A model generated the notes under the pieces. That model did no database searches and was not told where the DNA came from. It was given only the letters and a program-made list of their open reading frames with translations. A DNA stretch of 11,707 nucleotides from CAYXVJ01 sp964558445. Its GTDB lineage: Bacteria; Bacillota; Clostridia; Saccharofermentanales; Fastidiosipilaceae. The DNA is taken from the NCBI GenBank assembly GCA_964558445.1, contig CAZLEA010000047.1, forward strand, positions 1-11,707. Direction: 5' to 3'. Positions 1 through 6,011 of the stretch are shown here, in pieces. The position numbers and the translations under genes are program-made. Every line of letters starts with the position of its first letter. The stretch's first letter is position 1.

Positions 1-144
1 ATGGAGGATGTCAGCCGTTGGATCAAATTCGGTAACTACGTCCAGAGGCTGATCCTCCAGAGCCTTCAACTGGTGCAAGATGGCCTTACCCATACCACTC
101 GTCTCGAGCTTCTTATAATTGCCGGTATACAAACAGAGTTTCAT
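1..144 (-). CDS. Glycosyltransferase family 4-like protein, N-terminal part only
   Basis: The minus strand opens with ATG at 144-142 and stays open for 48 codons to the window edge, so only the N terminus is present. The protein begins MKLCLYTGNYKKLETSG and continues with MGKAILHQLKALE and a DPTADILH segment. A hydrophobic first strand, a basic loop with a small-residue turn, a helix with HQ, and then a strand leading to a conserved His is what I recall from GT4 (GT-B fold) sugar transferases of Bacillota. Such enzymes transfer sugars onto lipids or cell-surface polymers. The start codon overlaps the stop of the upstream transporter ATPase in a TGATG arrangement, which suggests translational coupling. 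A weak AAGG lies about 12 bases upstream. That this is a coding region is fairly secure. The family call rests on only 48 residues, and the donor and acceptor cannot be told. Confidence 0.62.
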   Translation of the reverse strand, partial: MKLCLYTGNYKKLETSGMGKAILHQLKALEDQPLDVVTEFDPTADILH

Positions 145-872
145 CAGCGCTTCAATACCTTAGACAAGAACTCCTTCGTTCTCGCTTCCTTGGGGTTCGA
201 GAAGAGTTCGTCTGCAGGCGCTTCTTCTGCAATCACGCCCTCGTCCATGAAGATCACGCGGGTTCCCACCTCGCGTGCGAAACCCATCTCATGCGTCACA
301 ACGACCATGGTCATGCCATCTGCCGCCAGCTCCTTCATGACATCGAGCACTTCGCCGATCATCTCGGGATCAAGTGCAGAAGTCGGTTCGTCGAAGAGGA
401 GGACAGACGGATCCATCATCAGGGCTCTGGCAATCGCAACGCGCTGCTTCTGTCCGCCGCTAAGCTGATTCGGGTAGCCCTTGGCCTTGTCCGCAAGCCC
501 TACACGAGTGAGCAGCCGCATCGCCTTCTGATCCGCTTCTTCTTCACTCAAGTCCTTCAGGGTCATCGGTGCCAGCGTCATGTTCTGCAAGACTGTCAGA
601 TGCGGAAACAAATTGAAATGCTGGAAGACCATACCCATCTTCTGCCTGGCTTCGTTGATGTTCGTCTCGGGATCCGTCAGGTTCACGTCATCAAACCAGA
701 TCTCTCCCGCGGTCGGCTCTTCCAAGCGGTTCAGACAGCGTAGGAAGGTCGACTTACCCGAGCCGGACGGACCGACGATAACGAGACATTCGCCCGTCTC
801 GATATCCGTCGTGATCCCCTTCAAGACCTTCAGGTCCTCAAATTGTTTCTCTAATTGCTTAACGCTTATCAC
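144..872 (-). CDS. Polar amino-acid ABC transporter ATP-binding protein (GlnQ/HisP type)
   Basis: This is the ATPase that powers import of a polar amino acid, acting on the cytoplasmic face. Counting from the chosen start (242 residues), Walker A is GPSGSGKST at about 34-42, the Q-loop is VFQHFNLFPH near 84, the signature is LSGGQ at 137-141, Walker B is VLLFDEP with the catalytic Glu at 162, and the switch is VVTHEMGFA with His194. Length and the HFNLFPH and THEMGFA segments match the GlnQ/HisP/ArtM family. The frame is open from a TTG at 881, but that lies one base from the AGGAGG motif. GTG at 872-870 has a 10-base spacing and gives the typical family start MISVKQL, so I prefer it. It overlaps the permease end by 14 bases. 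Its stop overlaps the next start. The family call is very secure; the exact substrate is not. Confidence 0.96.
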   Translation of the reverse strand: MISVKQLEKQFEDLKVLKGITTDIETGECLVIVGPSGSGKSTFLRCLNRLEEPTAGEIWFDDVNLTDPETNINEARQKMGMVFQHFNLFPHLTVLQNMTLAPMTLKDLSEEEADQKAMRLLTRVGLADKAKGYPNQLSGGQKQRVAIARALMMDPSVLLFDEPTSALDPEMIGEVLDVMKELAADGMTMVVVTHEMGFAREVGTRVIFMDEGVIAEEAPADELFSNPKEARTKEFLSKVLKR

Positions 873-1671
873 TGCGACCAAGCCTCCTCTCCATCATACG
901 TAGGAACTTCGTCAGAATCATGACTACAATAAGATAGATCAACGCCACGACGAAGAGCGGCATCGGCGACAAGGTCGCCGTACGAATGTTCTGACCCGCA
1001 CGAGTCAGATCGGTGAATGCGATATAGCCTGCAATCGATGTCTCCTTCAAGAGTGCGATAAACTCGTTGAAGAGTGTCGGTAGCGTATTCTTCAGCGCCT
1101 GGGGCAGGATAATCAGCCGCATCGTCTGGGCATAGGTGAAGCCAAGCGAACGACCCGCCTCCATCTGCCCCCGATCCAACGACTCGATGCCTGCGCGGAA
1201 GATCTCGGCTACGTAAGCACCCGAGTTCACACCGAACGCGATACTCGCGACCAAGAGCTTGCTCATATTCGGGAAGCCTGCGAAGACGATGAAGTACCAG
1301 ATCATGATCTGGACCACGACCGGCGTACCGCGGATAACGGTGATATATACTTCGGCAAAGGTATTCAAAACACCAAGCTTAATCCCCGAATCGTGACTGA
1401 CCCGGATGATCGCCAAGATGATACCGATCACGATACCGAAGCAGAGGGCGAGGGCCGTCATCCCCAGCGTGTTGCCAAGGCCGGACAGGAGCCACTTCCA
1501 GCGCGCATCCGTGATGAAGATCTGTTCCATGATCTGTGCGAATTCCTGCCACTTCTCGGGCGAGAACCAGCCGGCTCGGTAAGCCAAGAAACCGAGGATC
1601 GGAACCAGTGCGATACTGATACCGTCCATAATCTTCTGTCCTCGACTTCGCTTCTTCCTCTTCTCATCCAT
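859..1671 (-). CDS. Polar amino-acid ABC transporter permease (HisM/GlnP type)
   Basis: This 270-residue membrane protein forms the translocation channel of the importer, most likely as a homodimer because only one permease gene is present. After a basic N terminus there is a hydrophobic segment at about 17-33. The conserved family core then begins with LLSGLGNTLGMTALAL near 61-76, followed by TVIRGTPVVVQIMIWYF near 111-127, SGAYVAEIFRAGIESLDRGQ near 150-169, and the EAA loop EAGRSLGFTYAQTMRLIILP near 171-190, which contacts the ATPase. RGTP, GAYVAEIFRAGI and PQAL are diagnostic of the His/Glu/Gln/Arg permease family. The ATG at 1671 is preceded by AGGGG at about 9 bases. It lies 75 bases after the binding-protein gene, across a hairpin with a T-run, and overlaps the ATPase start. 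I see no defects. Confidence 0.95.
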   Translation of the reverse strand: MDEKRKKRSRGQKIMDGISIALVPILGFLAYRAGWFSPEKWQEFAQIMEQIFITDARWKWLLSGLGNTLGMTALALCFGIVIGIILAIIRVSHDSGIKLGVLNTFAEVYITVIRGTPVVVQIMIWYFIVFAGFPNMSKLLVASIAFGVNSGAYVAEIFRAGIESLDRGQMEAGRSLGFTYAQTMRLIILPQALKNTLPTLFNEFIALLKETSIAGYIAFTDLTRAGQNIRTATLSPMPLFVVALIYLIVVMILTKFLRMMERRLGRSDKR

Positions 1672-1688
1672 AATATAAATCCCCTACA

Positions 1689-1724
1689 ACTAAAAAACCC
1701 CAGGTGATCCCAGGGCCGTTTAGT
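1689..1724 (-). terminator. Intercistronic hairpin with T-run between binding protein and permease
   Basis: On the minus strand, CCCTGGG, loop ATCA and CCTGGGG form a seven-pair stem with two G-T wobbles, directly followed by TTTTTT (1697-1692). The arms ACTAAA and TTTAGT flank it and could lengthen the stem. This looks like an intrinsic terminator. Because the permease and ATPase lie immediately downstream on the same strand without a clear new promoter, it is probably leaky. It would lower permease and ATPase expression relative to the binding lipoprotein, or mark a stable 3' end of a binding-protein mRNA. The function is inferred from structure only. Confidence 0.7.
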
Positions 1725-1726
1725 TC

Positions 1727-1738
1727 ATCCGAACGGAT
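1727..1738 (-). repeat. Short inverted repeat just after the binding-protein gene
   Basis: The sequence ATCCGTTCGGAT on the minus strand is an inverted repeat that can fold into ATCC, loop GTTC, GGAT. It lies 8 bases after the binding-protein stop and 12 bases before the terminator-like hairpin, so the two hairpins stand in tandem. It may shield the upstream message from 3' exonucleases. It is short and could be chance. Confidence 0.35.
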
Positions 1739-1746
1739 ACTTGTGC

Positions 1747-2571
1747 TTACTTGTTGTCGCCTGCGTAATCCTCAACACGAATCACGATAACCTGACGTGC
1801 ATCCTCGATATAAGCTTGTGTGAAGTTGATCGTCAACTCACGCTCGGGCGTCACCGTCATACCGGCCGCTATGAAGTCAATTTTACCTGTATCGAGTGCC
1901 AAGGGCAAGGCTTCGAAGTCCATGTTCTCGATCTGCAAGACCATGTCCAGTTCCTTGGCCAGATAAGCCGCGATCTCGATATCAATACCGACGAAACCGT
2001 CACCTTCGCGCATCTCGTAGGGCGGGAAACCGGCATCCGTACCAACAACCAATGTGCCGTTTGCGCCACCGGGGTTGAGGTCGATGTCGGCAGATTTCAC
2101 TTCGGTCGTAGCATACTTCTCAATGATAGAATCGATCACGCCTTCCGCCTTCGCCTTCGTGATCAATTGATCGATCTCGTCATGAAGTGTGTCTTCGCCC
2201 TTCTTGAAGGCCAGTGCATACTGCTCGATGTCGTATTGATCCGGCAGAATCATGATGCTATCGTCCTTGGCCGTGAACTGCTTCGCCGGGCCGATGTCCA
2301 TCAATGCTGCGTTCACCTTCTTAGAGGTCAAGGCCAGAATCGTGTCGCTGACCAGGGTGTAAGAATCGACATTCGACTCCTTGCCTTCACCCACCAATTC
2401 CTTCGCGAGACCCTCGGCGACCGTACCGGCTTGGACCGCGATCTTCTGATCGGCGATGTCTTGTTTGACGCTTATGGCAAGCTTCTCCTTGGATCCGCAT
2501 GCCGTAGCGAGGAGTAGGATCGAAGCGGCTAGGGCCAATGTGCAAACTTTCTTAATTTTATTCATTATCAT
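1747..2571 (-). CDS. Amino-acid ABC transporter substrate-binding lipoprotein, circularly permuted SBP_bac_3 fold
   Basis: This is the extracytoplasmic binding protein (274 residues). A basic N terminus and hydrophobic core lead to LLATACGS, with Cys25 as the likely lipidated residue. The order of the mature domains is reversed from the family norm. Residues about 33-155 contain the segment that normally comes second: ADQKIAVQAGT, KVNAALMD with the ligand-amine Asp92, then YALAFKKG and a C-terminal-type helix ending IIEKYA. After a linker (about 156-172, SADIDLNPGGANG) come residues 173-265, which normally form the N terminus: TLVVGTDAGFPPYEM, FVGIDIEIAAYLAKEL, and GMTVTPERELTINF with the carboxylate-binding Arg244. 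All family ligand contacts I know appear present, so a functional binder is expected. Counterparts of this order may exist in other Clostridia. ATG 2571 has GGGAGG seven bases upstream; ATG 2565 is possible. The substrate is unknown beyond an amino acid. Confidence 0.93.
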   Translation of the reverse strand: MIMNKIKKVCTLALAASILLLATACGSKEKLAISVKQDIADQKIAVQAGTVAEGLAKELVGEGKESNVDSYTLVSDTILALTSKKVNAALMDIGPAKQFTAKDDSIMILPDQYDIEQYALAFKKGEDTLHDEIDQLITKAKAEGVIDSIIEKYATTEVKSADIDLNPGGANGTLVVGTDAGFPPYEMREGDGFVGIDIEIAAYLAKELDMVLQIENMDFEALPLALDTGKIDFIAAGMTVTPERELTINFTQAYIEDARQVIVIRVEDYAGDNK

Positions 2572-2583
2572 ATCATTCCCTCC

Positions 2584-2593
2584 CGAGCGCTCG
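2584..2593. repeat. Ten-base perfect palindrome beside the binding-protein ribosome site
   Basis: CGAGCGCTCG is a perfect palindrome lying directly upstream of the GGGAGG ribosome site of the binding-protein gene, inside its predicted 5' leader. It could serve as a protein site or a small RNA structure controlling initiation. There is no further support, and a ten-base palindrome can occur by chance. Confidence 0.3.
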
Positions 2594-2643
2594 TCTCACA
2601 TATTCCCAGGTTCAAAACGAGGTGTTTCGCTCTATGGTTGGTA

Positions 2644-2672
2644 ATTGTAGCCTCCTTTGCCCGTCTTGGCAA
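2644..2672 (-). promoter_or_regulatory. Sigma-A type promoter of the amino-acid importer operon
   Basis: On the minus strand, TTGCCA (2672-2667) and TACAAT (2649-2644) are separated by exactly 17 bases. Each box matches the consensus at four or five of six positions. The start of transcription would fall near 2637, leaving a leader of about 65 bases before the binding-protein ATG at 2571. The -35 box is part of a dyad TTGCC-N6-GGCAA (2672-2657), a possible operator for a regulator of amino-acid uptake. No T-box or known riboswitch signature was seen in the leader. Confidence 0.75.
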
Positions 2673-2830
2673 GCGAATCAAAGCAAATTATCGCCTATTC
2701 TCACTATTGAACAAAAAATAGCCGTTATTTCAAGCCTCTATTGTCGATTCATATTATCCGAATAATATTCACAATAAATGCATACAGTGCATAAATCTCT
2801 CGCGGTGCCGATTCCTCGTCTTCCAGAATT
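2673..2830. other. AT-rich intergenic region between divergent transcription units
   Basis: The whole gap between the importer gene and the tRNA-editing gene is 294 bases. Apart from the two promoters, this AT-rich part holds three dyads: AAATAGCCGTTATTT (2716-2730), ATATTAT-CCGA-ATAATAT (2751-2768), and ATGCA-TACAG-TGCAT (within about 2778-2792). Any of them could be a regulator site. A partial resemblance to ArgR half sites (TGAAT/ATTC) exists near 2765, but the spacing is wrong. I see no supported gene here. Confidence 0.5.
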
Positions 2831-2839
2831 TGATACAAT
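2831..2839 (+). promoter_or_regulatory. Extended -10 promoter of the alanyl-tRNA editing gene
   Basis: TGATACAAT is an extended -10 element (TGn followed by TACAAT) lying 26 bases before the ATG at 2866. No convincing -35 box is present 17 bases upstream (ATTCCT), which is tolerated when the TG extension is present. The AAGGAG ribosome site follows at 2854-2860, five bases before the start codon. Confidence 0.55.
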
Positions 2840-2865
2840 GACAAAAAAGCCATGAAGGAGCGACT

Positions 2866-4092
2866 ATGGTCACGGATTTCGAACAACTCTATTACCAAGA
2901 CAGCTACCGGCGCAGATTTGACGCCAAGATACAAGCATACAGAGAAGAAATGGGTGAAGTCTGGCTTCGCCTCGATCAAACAGCCTTCTATCCGGAGGGT
3001 GGCGGACAACCCGGCGACAAGGGTACGATTCATATCGAGGACCTCTGTATCACGCTAGACGTGATCGATACACAAGAAGACAACGGTTTGATTTGGCACC
3101 AAATCCGGACAGGTCAAGCGCCAGAGCTTAGCCCTAATTGCGAAGGGCTCACCATCCTAGGAGAGATCGACTGGGAGCGACGCTATGACTTCATGCAGCA
3201 GCACTCCGCAGAACATATACTCTCGGGGCTGGTCAACAAACACTTCGGCTACGACAACGTCGGGTTCCACATCAATGAGACACTGATGACCATCGACTTC
3301 TCGGGTCCTCTAAGCCAAGACGAATTAGACGAGATGGAGACATTATGCAACGAGGCGATCGTGTCGAATATACCATTTAAGATCGATTACTATACACATG
3401 AGGAAGCAGAAGCCATCTCCTATCGCAGCAAGATCGACTTACCCGAAGCGATCCGGCTCGTGACGGTACCCGGTTACGATTGCTGCGCATGCTGCGGTAC
3501 TCAGGTCAAGATGAGCGGCGAACTCGGTTTATTGAAGATCGTATCTTGGATGAATTACAAGGGCGGTGTGCGTCTGGAAGTCCTCGCAGGCAAGCGAGCC
3601 TTGCTAAACTACAGGCAGAAGCATGACAGCCTCGTCAAGCTCAGCCGAGTGCTCTCCTCTCCTGTTTCCGGTGTGGAGGACGCGGTCAATAAGCTTGTCT
3701 CGGATCTAGAGGAGCACAAGTTTGCTTACAATCGCTTGGAACAACGTTGGGTTATGGCACTGCTGGCAAGTATCAAGGATACCTCGGGGCGCCTCGTGAT
3801 CCTGCACCCGGAGGCGTCTCCATCGGCGCACAAGGAGCTTGCCAAGCAGCTTAGTCTTCGTATCGAAGGGCAGGCTGTTCTGTGTGGTCCGGCGGAGAAC
3901 TCGCTTAGATTCACAATTATAGGTACAGATGCGTACGACGGGCACGCTGTACTAAACTTGCTTCAAACAAATTTCGGCGCCAAGGGCGGCGGTAAGCCTA
4001 GCTTCATCTCGGGCCAGATCACCGGCACCGGGCAAGAAGATTTGCTCATAAGCCTGCTCGAAACAAACGGCTTCAGGACAATCAGGCTCTAG
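2866..4092 (+). CDS. alaX: Alanyl-tRNA editing protein (AlaX family, long form with DHHA1 tail)
   Basis: This predicted hydrolase frees tRNA-Ala from mischarged Ser or Gly, backing up the editing domain of alanyl-tRNA synthetase. In its 408 residues the N-terminal barrel carries AFYPEGGGQPGDKG (40-53), as in AlaRS. The editing core has HSAEH with His113 and His117, GFHINETLMTIDF (133-145), then PGYDCCACCGTQV (202-214) and YKGGVRLEVLAGKRAL (231-246). The C-terminal DHHA1-like part includes GAKGGGKPSFISGQ (371-384). The usual metal motif is Cys-x3-His (CGGTH); here Cys209-CGT-Gln213 replaces His by Gln, with extra cysteines at 206, 207 and 210. There is no aminoacylation domain, so it is not a synthetase. 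AAGGAG sits five bases before the ATG. Its end overlaps the convergent gene by 11 bases. The family is secure; whether the enzyme is active depends on the metal site. Confidence 0.92.
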   Translation: MVTDFEQLYYQDSYRRRFDAKIQAYREEMGEVWLRLDQTAFYPEGGGQPGDKGTIHIEDLCITLDVIDTQEDNGLIWHQIRTGQAPELSPNCEGLTILGEIDWERRYDFMQQHSAEHILSGLVNKHFGYDNVGFHINETLMTIDFSGPLSQDELDEMETLCNEAIVSNIPFKIDYYTHEEAEAISYRSKIDLPEAIRLVTVPGYDCCACCGTQVKMSGELGLLKIVSWMNYKGGVRLEVLAGKRALLNYRQKHDSLVKLSRVLSSPVSGVEDAVNKLVSDLEEHKFAYNRLEQRWVMALLASIKDTSGRLVILHPEASPSAHKELAKQLSLRIEGQAVLCGPAENSLRFTIIGTDAYDGHAVLNLLQTNFGAKGGGKPSFISGQITGTGQEDLLISLLETNGFRTIRL

Positions 4093-5239
4093 GCCAAATC
4101 CTGTAGAGTACGGTCGGTAATCCGTCGCCTCCTCTGTCACCGGCATAAATCGCACCGTCCTCGCCGCCTAGAGCGAGAACCCGCATGGAAGATGCCTCCG
4201 CGTCGTCCGTGCGGTACCATCTTCGGTTAGCGGGGTCGAAGAAGACCGTATCATCTTGGACAAACAGACCTGCTTCCACGTTGATACGCGGCCTTCTGCC
4301 TTCCCGGATGCTCTCGGTCATCAAGATCGGTGCATCCTCTTCTCTATCGAGCAAATAAATTTGATAGGCGTATGTCTCATCATAAATATCGGTATAAGCG
4401 ATCTCGATCGCCATGCTCAGCTTATCAGATAGGCGCCAAGCTTCATACCAAGGGGCATCCACTTGATAACTCCACGTGAGATTCGCATCCGGCACCATGA
4501 CCACAAGGTCTTGGAGCCCTTGCGAATGCGGTACATCCTCGGCCGCCGTAAGTAAACCCTTAGGGATATCGTACGTGAGATAATCGCCGGTCGTTCTGCC
4601 GTAGCGAAGCTCTTGGACTTCTGTAGTGTAGACACGATCCTCGGAATCGATCTCCAGACCGAAGTAGCCGCTCTCGTCGGCTAGCAAACGCGTTGTTGTA
4701 CCCGTAGAGATATCATAGGCATCGATCGCGAAGACCTCGTCTCCGCCGATACCGAAGACAATATAGCGGTCGTTTGTAACCGCTTGCAGCCCGAAGTCGG
4801 CTGTTGCTACCACGACCTCCGTCCCATCGCCTATATCCAGTATCGACACCTGCCGCGCATTCGCTAAGATTAGGCGGCCATCACTTAATACACGAAGCAA
4901 GCGATAACCGTCCTCTGAATAGACAGCAGGGATAGAGAGCTCCTCTCGTACACCCAGGGCCCATGGTAGCGCCTCCTCATAAGAGAGCCCCGTAGCCGGA
5001 TGCGATTCGTTCGGCTTCGTGTCTGTGGTCTCCGAATCGATCGTAGGCTCGGTAGGCAGATCGTCCGTGGACGAATTATCCGCAAGCGAGCTGTCCGACA
5101 TAGATGGCGCATCCGAAGATGACGGCAATTCCCTCTCCTCTACGCCGAGGTACATAACAAGCATGGAGATAAGCAGGACCAAGACGAGTCCGATTGCTCC
5201 GTAGAGTATGTAGGTCCATTTCGAGAAGCGCTTCTGCAT
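4082..5239 (-). CDS. Membrane-anchored protein with probable beta-propeller-like extracellular domain, unknown function
   Basis: I do not recognise this 385-residue protein. It has a short basic N terminus, one membrane segment at about 9-31, and a low-complexity Ser/Thr/Asp/Glu/Pro-rich linker at about 33-85 typical of surface spacers. A beta-rich domain follows with recurring strand patterns such as YRLLRVLSDGRLILANARQVSILDIGDG, EVFAIDAYDISTGTTTRLL and DRVYTTEVQELRYG, then WYRTDDAEASSMRVLALGG near the end. Alternating hydrophobic strands with D-G and D-x-S-T-G turns suggest a WD40-like or PQQ-like propeller, but no family motif is certain. Topology is probably N-in, domain outside. GGGAG lies seven bases before the ATG, which starts only 10 bases after the peptidase gene, so the two are probably co-expressed surface partners. 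Its tail overlaps alaX by 11 bases. Confidence 0.8.
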   Translation of the reverse strand: MQKRFSKWTYILYGAIGLVLVLLISMLVMYLGVEERELPSSSDAPSMSDSSLADNSSTDDLPTEPTIDSETTDTKPNESHPATGLSYEEALPWALGVREELSIPAVYSEDGYRLLRVLSDGRLILANARQVSILDIGDGTEVVVATADFGLQAVTNDRYIVFGIGGDEVFAIDAYDISTGTTTRLLADESGYFGLEIDSEDRVYTTEVQELRYGRTTGDYLTYDIPKGLLTAAEDVPHSQGLQDLVVMVPDANLTWSYQVDAPWYEAWRLSDKLSMAIEIAYTDIYDETYAYQIYLLDREEDAPILMTESIREGRRPRINVEAGLFVQDDTVFFDPANRRWYRTDDAEASSMRVLALGGEDGAIYAGDRGGDGLPTVLYRIWPRA

Positions 5240-5249
5240 ATGGATCTCC

Positions 5250-5963
5250 CTATGCTTCGATCACGAGCAGACGCATATACTCCCACGCGGGATCGATATC
5301 GTCTATCGTTTGGTAATCGTTGTTGGTGCTGGGATCCAGGATATGAACGGTGTACGTACCGTCAATATAGCTGTAGCCGTTCGCCACGACGAAGTGTGTC
5401 GTATTGTGTTCGTTATGTTGGATACCCAAAATAACGGGGTTGCCCAGCGCAAGCTCGCGGATGACTTCGTGCTTCACATAGAGTCGATCGAGCAACTGTA
5501 CTCTGGCGTCCAGCGTACTCTCCTTGCGCTTGATCGTTAGGCCATGAGCTGCGGTATATGCCTCCCACTCAAGTGGCGCCGCATAGAGGCCGAGTTCTTG
5601 ATTCATCTGGGAGGGATCGAAGTCCTCGCCGAAGTGCCATACAGTCATCGCAAGCGAGGTCACGGCGCAGCCATAGAGCTCGATCGATCCGTCAAAGGGA
5701 TACATGATCTCATCCCCCCAAGCAGGATCTTGTTGGCGATAGTGGGGCAGGTCATAGTAGACCTCATCTGGTACAACACTACCGTTTGCCGACAAGCGCC
5801 GCCCACCACTGTCTACGCGGTCCGTACCGATGGCCAGCAAGCGGCTTGCAGACGAGATGGTAAGCAATAGCAGGAGTATAGGCAAGAAGAAGACCGGCAC
5901 ACGCCATTTGGCGTATCCGGCTAGTCTCTTAGCAGTATTCCTTCGTCTTCGTTGTTGACACAT
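5250..5963 (-). CDS. C39-like (papain-fold) peptidase, membrane-anchored
   Basis: This is a predicted cell-surface papain-fold cysteine peptidase of the C39-like type (Peptidase_C39_2). From the preferred start it has 237 residues: a strongly basic N terminus (QQRRRR, KRLAGYAKWR), a membrane segment at about 23-37, then the catalytic domain. YDLPHYRQQDPAWGD (about 70-84) carries the oxyanion Gln, YGCAVTSLAM holds the nucleophile Cys99, THFVVANGYS holds His190, and HILDPSTNND holds Asp210. All three catalytic residues are present. The frame also has ATG at 5969, but that abuts the AAGGAG ribosome site with no spacing; ATG 5963 has six bases and is preferred. There is no peptide-export ABC domain, so it is not a bacteriocin-processing transporter. 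It starts 48 bases after the glycosylase gene. The substrate is unknown. Confidence 0.85.
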   Translation of the reverse strand: MCQQRRRRNTAKRLAGYAKWRVPVFFLPILLLLLTISSASRLLAIGTDRVDSGGRRLSANGSVVPDEVYYDLPHYRQQDPAWGDEIMYPFDGSIELYGCAVTSLAMTVWHFGEDFDPSQMNQELGLYAAPLEWEAYTAAHGLTIKRKESTLDARVQLLDRLYVKHEVIRELALGNPVILGIQHNEHNTTHFVVANGYSYIDGTYTVHILDPSTNNDYQTIDDIDPAWEYMRLLVIEA

Positions 5964-6011
5964 GGGCATCTCCTTGGGTTTAAGAATAAGGGAGATGAGG
6001 CGAAACCTCTG

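Noticed and set aside
1741..2517. Open frame of 258 codons on the plus strand
   Set aside because: It lies wholly antisense to the binding-protein gene, which has a signal peptide, lipobox and family motifs. The antisense frame has no ribosome site and no recognisable motif; codon bias of the real gene keeps it open.
2572..2643. T-box, lysine or other amino-acid riboswitch in the importer leader
   Set aside because: The leader is only about 65 bases and shows neither a T-box consensus nor a terminator/antiterminator pair before the start codon.
2754..2770. ArgR-type box near the importer promoter
   Set aside because: TGAAT and ATTC half sites are visible, but the spacing is one base short and the outer CA is missing, so it does not fit the known operator.
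2749..3033. Possible 94-residue minus-strand protein over the start of the editing gene
   Set aside because: Most of it is antisense to the conserved N-terminal AlaX barrel, and the remainder is AT-rich intergenic DNA with promoter elements. There is no family motif.
5970..6011. Terminator between the uracil glycosylase and peptidase genes
   Set aside because: A small GAGG-TTTCG-CCTC hairpin is present on the minus strand, but the stem is only four pairs and no T-run follows.
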